A DNA stretch of 7,483 nucleotides from Patescibacteria group bacterium (GTDB taxonomy: Bacteria; Patescibacteriota; Minisyncoccia; Phycocordibacterales; GWA1-40-21). The DNA is taken from NCBI GenBank assembly GCA_018971765.1, contig JAGXAA010000046.1:1-7483 (forward strand), in the 5' to 3' direction. Below, piece after piece: positions 1 through 4,798 of the stretch. The notes below the pieces were generated by a model. That model was given only the letters and a program-made list of their open reading frames with translations, did not search any database and had not been told where the DNA came from. The position numbers and the translations under genes were made by a program. Position 1 is the stretch's first letter, and each line of letters starts with the position of its first letter.

Positions 1-526
1 TGGCGACGATTGAGGCGGAATTCGCGGTTTGAACGACTGAAGCGGAGGTTGAGGAAACCGAAGAAGAGGAGGATGACGGAGCGGAAGAGGAAGAAGAGGT
101 TTGGACCGAAGTCGAGCCGCCTCCGCTCGTTCCGCCGCCGCTGGCGCCGGAAGACGCGCACTCGGTGGAATTTGGAGTTATCGTTATCGTGTCAACCGGT
201 CCTCCCGTTGCCATAGTAACCGTAACCGACGATTGGAAGGCGTCGCAAGTCTGCGAGGTGGTATAAGAGGTGGTATAAATGGAAGGAACTACGGTAAACG
301 ACTTTCTGTCGGAAGAAGTCACCGTAAAGGTCGCGCCCGGAGAAAGTTGGACTGAAAAACTTGACGCGCTGACGGAAATTGAGTCAATGTTCGCGCTACC
401 GCTGACAATCAAATTATAACCCCCGACTTTTATAACGGACGATCCGGAAAGATTGACATCAAGAGCGGCAAAAGCCAAGGCGGGGGCAATTAGAAAGGAT
501 AGCAAAGCTGTTAAATAAGTTTTCAT
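1..526 (-). CDS. Exported protein with Ser-rich linker, 3' part cut by window edge
   Basis: I read this frame directly from the minus strand. It opens with ATG at 526-524 and runs 175 codons without a stop to position 1, so the C-terminus is missing. Residues 1-20 are a clear signal peptide (MKTYLTALLSFLIAPALAFA, cleavage likely after the AFA). A beta-rich stretch follows, roughly residues 21-85, with alternating Val/Ile/Ser/Thr and segments such as VGGYNLIVSGS and LSPGATFTVTSSD. Two cysteines come next (in TTSQTCDAF and NSTECASSG) and could form a disulfide after export. From about residue 125 the protein is a Gly/Ser linker and then almost only Ser, Thr, Ala and Val, as expected for a flexible wall or surface spacer. 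Weak AAAAGG lies about 13 nt before the ATG. The gene starts 32 bp after the repeat protein gene with no terminator between, so they are probably co-transcribed. A surface or cell-wall role is inferred. The missing C-terminal domain would decide it. Confidence 0.85.
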   Translation of the reverse strand, partial: MKTYLTALLSFLIAPALAFAALDVNLSGSSVIKVGGYNLIVSGSANIDSISVSASSFSVQLSPGATFTVTSSDRKSFTVVPSIYTTSYTTSQTCDAFQSSVTVTMATGGPVDTITITPNSTECASSGASGGGTSGGGSTSVQTSSSSSAPSSSSSSVSSTSASVVQTANSASIVA

Positions 527-558
527 TTTTTTAAATTGCCTTTTCGCTAATTACTAAA

Positions 559-1869
559 TTATCTGATGCCAAAGAAATTCAAACTGATAGAACCAGGGGC
601 AAGACTTCCTATCCAGCCATTATTGTATATTTCAAGGCTTATGGTGTCTTGAGCCGTTGAAGAGGCCGCCATCACCATAAGGTTGATCGGCAAGGAACTG
701 GTGGCTTGGACAAAAACTCTATGAGATGTCGTCACGCCTGTCGCCCCCGTGCAGTTGAAATAAGCGGTGGTGGAAGCGGTTACAGCCGAAGAATTGGCGA
801 TGTTGCAGAATCCAAACACAATGCCGTTAATGGCGGTGCTGCTATTAGCCAAAGTCAATGAACCATTAGTCGATATGTTTCCAGCTGAAGTGGTCGTGGC
901 ATTGCCCGCTATCCACAAAGCGCCACTGGCTGAAACATTCGTAGTGGAAGCATTGGCCAAAGTAGAAAGTCCGGAAACATTCAAAGTTCCTTGAGTGGCA
1001 AAATTTCCGTTAGACGCTGTCGTGGTGGCAAAACCGTTGACCCATACGTTTCCAGTCGTTGAAATCATCGTAGTAGAGGCGTTGCCGGATGCGTCTATGG
1101 CGAAAAGATTCGTGTTTCCAACATTTCTAATCTGAAAAAGATTAGCTGTTTGATTATTATATCCTCTCAAGGTCAAAGGGGTGCCTGCGGTTGAAGTGGC
1201 CTCAACTGTCAATTGAGAAAGACCTGAAACCGTCGTCGTGCCTATCAGAAATTGGTCGCTCATTGAAGACGGGTAAACTGTCGTGCCGCTCTTAGTCCAG
1301 CCGTTAGCGGCATTTAAAACTCCCCATGACGCATTCTGATAAACCCTGATTGCGTTGCTGGCAGTGCTGTAATACATTTGACCGTTTACCGGACTTGCCG
1401 GATCAGAAGCCAAAGTGCCCAAAGTCAAAGAACTGCCTCCCGTTAAGGTCGTCGTGCCGAGATAAGTATTGCCGGAAACAGTCAGTATTGTGCTGGAAGC
1501 ATTGGCCAAAGTAGAAAGTCCGGAAACATTCAAAGTTCCTTGAGTGGCAAAATTTCCGTTAGACGCTGTCGTGGTGGCAAAACCGTTGACCCATACGTTT
1601 CCAGTCGTTGAAATCATCGTAGTAGAGGCGTTAGCTAAAGTAGACAGACCGGAGACATTAAGAGTTGAATATAAAGTCGCAGCTCCAGTCGCTTGTAGCG
1701 TGCTGGAGGCGGCTACCGCTCCGGTCAATGTGCTTGCGCCGATTACCGTCAGCGCCCCGCCGGTATTGATGTCGGTGCTGATTGTCGTTGCCGCGTACGT
1801 CATCGTGAATAAAGAAAGAAATGACATAACCGCCGACAAAGCAATGGAAAAAATTTTGTTGCTTTTCAT
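559..1869 (-). CDS. Secreted repeat-containing surface protein (Thr/Ser/Asn-rich)
   Basis: This is a 436-residue protein with an N-terminal signal peptide (Lys-containing start, hydrophobic segment about 6-22, likely cleavage after TYA at 24-26). The mature part is very rich in Thr, Ser, Ala, Asn and Gly and almost free of charged residues. The motif NVSGLSTLANAS occurs three times (about 71-82, 114-125, 297-308). Residues 80-125 and 263-308 are identical in protein and DNA. Residues 156-183 (DPASPVNGQMYYSTASNAI and on to ASWG) resemble a short motif seen in tail-fibre-like and bacterial surface proteins. Residues 210-262 (IGTTTVSGLSQLTVEAT, then NLFAIDASGN) resemble repeats in predicted CPR surface proteins. 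The C-terminal 90 or so residues form a distinct domain with two cysteines (GFCNIA, YFNCTG) and a compact beta-rich end. No transmembrane anchor or sortase motif is visible. No Shine-Dalgarno precedes the ATG; a weak TATAAG lies 12 nt upstream. Adhesion or surface-fibre function is inferred. Confidence 0.85.
   Translation of the reverse strand: MKSNKIFSIALSAVMSFLSLFTMTYAATTISTDINTGGALTVIGASTLTGAVAASSTLQATGAATLYSTLNVSGLSTLANASTTMISTTGNVWVNGFATTTASNGNFATQGTLNVSGLSTLANASSTILTVSGNTYLGTTTLTGGSSLTLGTLASDPASPVNGQMYYSTASNAIRVYQNASWGVLNAANGWTKSGTTVYPSSMSDQFLIGTTTVSGLSQLTVEATSTAGTPLTLRGYNNQTANLFQIRNVGNTNLFAIDASGNASTTMISTTGNVWVNGFATTTASNGNFATQGTLNVSGLSTLANASTTNVSASGALWIAGNATTTSAGNISTNGSLTLANSSTAINGIVFGFCNIANSSAVTASTTAYFNCTGATGVTTSHRVFVQATSSLPINLMVMAASSTAQDTISLEIYNNGWIGSLAPGSISLNFFGIR
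945..1083. repeat. 139-bp exact direct repeat, copy A
   Basis: This copy is base-for-base identical to 1494-1632. The offset is 549 bp, exactly 183 codons, so the reading frame is kept. It encodes residues 263-308 of the surface protein. Identity stops at both ends with single-base differences (944 versus 1493, 1084 versus 1633). Confidence 0.97.
1494..1632. repeat. 139-bp exact direct repeat, copy B
   Basis: This is the second copy of the repeat at 945-1083 and encodes residues 80-125 of the same protein. Immediately adjacent, at about 1629-1672, lies a diverged third copy of the NVSGLSTLANAS-coding segment with several substitutions. That contrast suggests the two exact copies are younger, or are kept alike by recombination. 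Confidence 0.97.
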
Positions 1870-1941
1870 AAATTATTTAAACTTATAAATTATTTTTTAA
1901 CGTTAATATAATAATAGAGCATTGCTCTTTGTTTTGAGATC

Positions 1942-1981
1942 GCGCGGACAAAGTGCAGACTTATTTCCACTTTGTCCGCGC
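1942..1981. repeat. Perfect 14-bp inverted repeat (hairpin)
   Basis: The left arm GCGCGGACAAAGTG (1942-1955) is the exact reverse complement of the right arm at 1968-1981, with a 12-nt loop. The stem is GC-rich in an AT-rich region. Neither side carries a proper U-tract: TTGTTAAAA follows on plus, GATCTCAAAAC on minus. It is therefore not a standard terminator. It sits about 73 bp upstream of the surface-protein ATG, so it could fold in that mRNA leader or serve as a protein-binding palindrome. Confidence 0.85.
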
Positions 1982-2059
1982 TTGTTAAAATAAGACCTCT
2001 TAAATTTTCACTTAAGACTAATTAATTTTAAACCTTTAATTTTTTAATACAATCAAGTC

Positions 2060-2068
2060 TGTGGATAA
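2060..2068 (-). promoter_or_regulatory. Single DnaA-box consensus (TTATCCACA)
   Basis: The minus strand reads TTATCCACA, a perfect match to the classical bacterial DnaA box TTATNCACA. It lies beside a very AT-rich stretch. I found no second perfect box in the window and no dnaA, dnaN or rpmH gene, so an origin cannot be claimed. A chance match is quite possible. Confidence 0.3.
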
Positions 2069-2090
2069 CTATGTAATAATATTACAAGTG

Positions 2091-2141
2091 CGCTTTAAAA
2101 ATTGCGAAATTATTGCTCGGTGCGTTTCGCAACTCAAAGCG
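2091..2141. repeat. Nested inverted repeat (two-part stem)
   Basis: The outer arms CGCTTT (2091-2096) and AAAGCG (2136-2141) enclose inner arms TTGCGAAA (2102-2109) and TTTCGCAA (2125-2132). The apical loop is 15 nt and the internal loop is asymmetric (5 nt versus 3 nt). Fourteen complementary pairs in this arrangement suggest a folded RNA element or a regulatory palindrome. No U-tract follows on either strand. Confidence 0.6.
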
Positions 2142-2194
2142 TATTTCACATTCGCTCGGATGCCGCTTAAAATTAATTTTCCGCTAGCCAAAAT

Positions 2195-2227
2195 AAAAGC
2201 CCCTCCTGAAATCAGAGGGGGCTTTTT
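2195..2227 (-). terminator. Rho-independent terminator of rpsP (bidirectional)
   Basis: The hairpin arms are AAAAGCCCCTC (2195-2205) and GAGGGGGCTTTTT (2215-2227), with a one-base bulge in the G/C run. The minus-strand transcript ends in TTTTATTTT, about 20 nt after the rpsP stop codon. The plus-strand reading also ends in five Us, so the element could stop transcription from either side. Confidence 0.85.
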
Positions 2228-2247
2228 AAAGTGCGAAATCTATGGTG

Positions 2248-2631
2248 TTATGCCGCAGACACTGGAACTTCGGTCGCCGTCGGCGACACAGTCGGCGCGA
2301 CAGATTCAGCGACAGATTCTTTTTTGCCTTCTTCTTTCACCTCTTTCGCAACCGGCTTCTTTTTCGGCAAAACATTCATCTTTTTGCCGCTTATTATTTT
2401 CTCGCTTACCAAAAGGTTGTGCATAGTCTCGGAAACTTGCGCGCCTTGCGACATCCAATATTTCACCCTTTCGCCGTCTATTTTGTTGTTGCCCTTGCCT
2501 TCCCTGAAATCGTGCGCGCCGAGAATTTCCAATGCCTTGCCGCTCTTAGGCCCCATCCTGGAATCAACCAGCACGACGCGAAAAGACGGTTCGTTCTTTC
2601 TGCCCACTCTTTGTAGCCTTATTTTTAACAT
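2248..2631 (-). CDS. rpsP: 30S ribosomal protein S16
   Basis: This is a structural protein of the small ribosomal subunit that binds 16S rRNA and helps assemble the 30S body. The 127-residue product begins MLKIRLQRVGRKNEPSFRVV, the diagnostic S16 N-terminus. VVLVDSRMGPKSGKALEILG and GERVKYWMSQGAQVSETMHN follow, both conserved S16 blocks. The S16 domain covers about residues 1-85. The last 40 or so residues are a Lys/Glu then Ala/Val/Pro/Thr-rich tail that looks disordered; similar tails occur in some S16 proteins. The frame stays open upstream to 2667, but that extension has no S16 similarity. The promoter places transcription start next to the ATG at 2631, so 2631 is chosen. There is no Shine-Dalgarno. 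The gene is divergent from rnr and ends at its own terminator. Confidence 0.96.
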   Translation of the reverse strand: MLKIRLQRVGRKNEPSFRVVLVDSRMGPKSGKALEILGAHDFREGKGNNKIDGERVKYWMSQGAQVSETMHNLLVSEKIISGKKMNVLPKKKPVAKEVKEEGKKESVAESVAPTVSPTATEVPVSAA

Positions 2632-2638
2632 AATTAAT

Positions 2639-2667
2639 ATGCTAACAAAAAAACATTTATAGGTCAA
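2639..2667 (-). promoter_or_regulatory. Promoter of rpsP (-35, extended -10)
   Basis: On the minus strand, TTGACC (2667-2662) is followed after 17 nt by TAGCAT (2644-2639), preceded by TGT, an extended -10. Seven nucleotides (ATTAATT) separate the -10 from the ATG at 2631. The expected transcription start therefore falls at or within a base or two of the A of the start codon, predicting a leaderless mRNA. Confidence 0.7.
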
Positions 2668-2673
2668 TAAAAA

Positions 2674-2702
2674 TTACCAAAAATAAAAAATTCTGCTACA
2701 AT
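2674..2702 (+). promoter_or_regulatory. Promoter of rnr (-35, extended -10)
   Basis: TTACCA (2674-2679) and TACAAT (2697-2702) are 17 nt apart, and TGC precedes the -10 as an extended element. The -10 overlaps the ATG at 2701, so a transcript from this promoter would not contain that ATG. It would begin near 2709-2710, where an in-frame GTG lies. The -35 is only 6 bp from the -35 of the divergent rpsP promoter. Confidence 0.6.
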
Positions 2703-4653
2703 GCAAACTGTGAAAAAACATGACGGCGAAAATACGAAAATAAGCGGAACGATAAGCCTTAATTCAAAAGGAGTTGGATTCGTTTCAACTAACCTTTTTA
2801 AAGAAGATATTGAAATTCCGACATCGTCTCTTAACACCGCGATGAATAAAGATGAGGTTGAGATACTCATCCATCCCGCGCTAAGCAGACAAAAAAGACG
2901 GCTGGGAGAAGTTTTGAGAATCATTAAAAGAGCGAAAGAAAATTTCGTCGGAATTTTGGAAAAAGAGAATGGCGAGTTTTTCCTGGTGCCCGACGATAAG
3001 AAAATGTACGTTGACATACTCATTCGTAAGGAGCGCGCCAAAGGCGCGCTCGGCGGAGAAAAAGTTTTGGCGAAAATAATTAAATGGGACGACTCTAAGA
3101 AGACGCCGGAAGGAGAAATCATAGAAATTATCGGGAAAAAAGGTGATCACAATGTCGAGATGAAATCGATAGTGTTTGAAAAAGGATTTGAAATAGAATT
3201 CCCTCGCGAAGTCGAGAAGGAGGCAAGCGAGATAGAAGTCAAAGAAAAAATAATTTCGGAAAGCGAGATATCGAAGAGGCGAGACTTCAGAAATACGCTG
3301 ACTTTTACCATTGACCCCGCGGACGCGAAAGATTTTGACGACGCGATTTCTTTGAAAAAACTTGCGGATGACAAATATGAAGTCGGAGTGCATATAGCTG
3401 ATGTTTCGCATTATGTCAGAGAAGGAACGGCTATTAACACAGAGGCTAGGAAAAGAGGCTTCTCCGTGTATTTGGTTGATAGGACAATACCAATGCTCCC
3501 CGAAGTTCTGTCAAACGATATCTGCAGTCTAAATCCAATGGAAGAAAAACTATCTTTCTCCGCCGTATTTGTTATGGACAAAAATGGCAATATTCTTGAA
3601 AGGTGGTTTGGAAAAACAATCATAAAATCCGACAAAAGATTTTCTTATGAAGAAGCTCAGAAAATGCTGGACGCGAAATCCGGAGAGCATTTTGAAGTTT
3701 TGAATATCCTCAATCTTATCGCGAAGAAACTTCGCGATGATAAATTCAAAAAAGGAGCGATAGATTTTGAACAAGATGAAGTGAAATTTGAGCTTGATGA
3801 AAACGGCAAGCCCCTGCGAATATATATCAAAAAAAGGTTGGATACTCACAAGCTGGTGGAAGAATTTATGCTCCTCGCCAACAAAGAAGTGGCCGAGTTT
3901 ATTTTCAAAGCCAATAGAAAAATGCGCAAGGACGACCCGTTCATCTATAGGATTCACGATGTTCCGGATAGAGAAAAAATAGAACAGCTTTCCGTATTTT
4001 TGAAAGCGCTCGGATATGAGCTTGAGCTCAAAGAAAAAACCTTGACGGCCAAAGACTTGCAAATGCTTTTCAAATTGATTGAGGGCAAGGCGGAAGAGTC
4101 AATGATAAAGACGGCGGCGATTCGCTCTATGGCGAAAGCGGTTTATTCCACGAAAAATATCGGCCATTTCGGACTGGCTTTTGAATACTACACGCATTTC
4201 ACTTCTCCCATCCGAAGATATGCCGACCTTCTCGTCCATCGCCTTCTTGAGAAACACTTGCAAGACAAATCCATTCCGAAGCACGAATGGAATCTCTACG
4301 AAAAAATGGCGATGGAAACGACGGAAAAAGAAATCGCCGCGGCGGAAGCGGAGCGAAATTCCAAGAAATACAAGCAGGTTGAATATATGAAAGAACATGT
4401 CGGTGAAGTCTTTGAAGGGGTAATTTCTGGAGTCACGGAATGGGGCTTATATGTGGAAGAGATCGACACGAAGTCTGACGGAATGGTGAGCTTGAGAAAT
4501 TTGACCGATGATTTTTATGTCTTGGATGAGAAAAATTACGCCCTCGTGGGAGAAAAAACCAAGAAGAGATACGGCCTCGGCGACAAAGCCAAAGTCAAAC
4601 TTCTCGGCGCCGATATGGACAGAAGGACTCTGGATTATGTTTTTGCGGAATAG
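2701..4653 (+). CDS. rnr: Ribonuclease R (3'-5' exoribonuclease, RNB family)
   Basis: This is a processive hydrolytic 3'-5' exoribonuclease that degrades structured RNA and takes part in rRNA and mRNA turnover. The 650-residue frame shows two N-terminal OB/cold-shock-like domains (about 14-65, with GTISLNSKGVGFV; about 80-140, with FVGILEKENGEFFLVPDD). The RNB catalytic domain follows (about 190-520). Its signature TIDPADAKDFDDAISL places metal-binding aspartates at 205, 211, 213 and 214. HIADVSHYVREGT and TSPIRRYADLLVHRLL (from 501) are further RNB hallmarks. A C-terminal S1 domain covers about 568-648. The N-terminal helix-turn-helix and the lysine-rich tail of E. coli RNase R are absent, making this a compact form. 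The start is uncertain. ATG 2701 overlaps the likely -10 element, and GTG 2710 (residue 4) is the better start if the mRNA is leaderless. No Shine-Dalgarno is seen. thrS follows after 145 bp with its own promoter. Confidence 0.96.
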   Translation: MQTVKKHDGENTKISGTISLNSKGVGFVSTNLFKEDIEIPTSSLNTAMNKDEVEILIHPALSRQKRRLGEVLRIIKRAKENFVGILEKENGEFFLVPDDKKMYVDILIRKERAKGALGGEKVLAKIIKWDDSKKTPEGEIIEIIGKKGDHNVEMKSIVFEKGFEIEFPREVEKEASEIEVKEKIISESEISKRRDFRNTLTFTIDPADAKDFDDAISLKKLADDKYEVGVHIADVSHYVREGTAINTEARKRGFSVYLVDRTIPMLPEVLSNDICSLNPMEEKLSFSAVFVMDKNGNILERWFGKTIIKSDKRFSYEEAQKMLDAKSGEHFEVLNILNLIAKKLRDDKFKKGAIDFEQDEVKFELDENGKPLRIYIKKRLDTHKLVEEFMLLANKEVAEFIFKANRKMRKDDPFIYRIHDVPDREKIEQLSVFLKALGYELELKEKTLTAKDLQMLFKLIEGKAEESMIKTAAIRSMAKAVYSTKNIGHFGLAFEYYTHFTSPIRRYADLLVHRLLEKHLQDKSIPKHEWNLYEKMAMETTEKEIAAAEAERNSKKYKQVEYMKEHVGEVFEGVISGVTEWGLYVEEIDTKSDGMVSLRNLTDDFYVLDEKNYALVGEKTKKRYGLGDKAKVKLLGADMDRRTLDYVFAE

Positions 4654-4782
4654 ATATAATTTGTAATTCGAAGTATATCATTAACAGGAGAAGTTGCATT
4701 TCACTAGGAAATTTACCAATCGATTCTTCAAAAATCAGACACAAACAATATTTTTTGTCAAGTCTTTTTAAACCTGCATTTG

Positions 4783-4791
4783 TGGTATTAT
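4783..4791 (+). promoter_or_regulatory. Extended -10 promoter element of thrS
   Basis: TGG followed by TATTAT (4786-4791) makes an extended -10 exactly 7 nt before ATG 4799. The nearest TTGTCA (4755-4760) lies 25 nt upstream of the -10, too far for a normal -35, so recognition probably relies on the extended element. The alternative ATG at 4790 overlaps the -10 hexamer, which argues for 4799 as the start. Confidence 0.6.
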
Positions 4792-4798
4792 GACAAAC

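Larger units (their letters stand above)
1870..2190. other. AT-rich intergenic region with inverted repeats, no convincing gene
   Basis: About 320 bp lie between the start of the surface-protein gene and the rpsP terminator. Frames on both strands here are short or lack any recognisable protein character; a plus-strand frame from 2061 is low-complexity and runs antisense into rpsP. The region holds a perfect hairpin (1942-1981), a very AT-rich stretch (about 1982-2058), a DnaA-box consensus (2060-2068) and a nested inverted repeat (2091-2141). TAAGAC occurs as a direct repeat at 1991-1996 and 2013-2018. It presumably carries the promoter and leader of the surface operon. I could not assign a -35/-10 pair with confidence because the AT richness gives many weak matches. 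Confidence 0.6.

Noticed and set aside
10..355. Arg-rich plus-strand frames at 10-216 and 101-355
   Set aside because: They are antisense shadows of the Ser-rich exported protein: TCT/TCC/TCG serine codons read as AGA/GGA/CGA on the other strand.
945..1632. CRISPR-like or mobile-element repeats
   Set aside because: There are only two exact copies, in frame inside one protein, with no regular spacers, terminal inverted repeats or transposase.
2231..2662. Plus-strand frames over rpsP
   Set aside because: Antisense to S16, which is unmistakable; the frames show no domain character.
2881..3411. Minus-strand frames of 75-176 residues inside rnr, and 5477-5971 inside thrS
   Set aside because: They lie antisense to genes with clear catalytic motifs, are Phe/Arg-rich as expected of reversed Lys/Glu codons, and have no recognisable features.
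4686..4774. TTG-started short frame after AGGAG between rnr and thrS
   Set aside because: The spacer is only 3 nt, the start is TTG, the peptide is about 26 residues with no features, and it ends inside the thrS promoter region.
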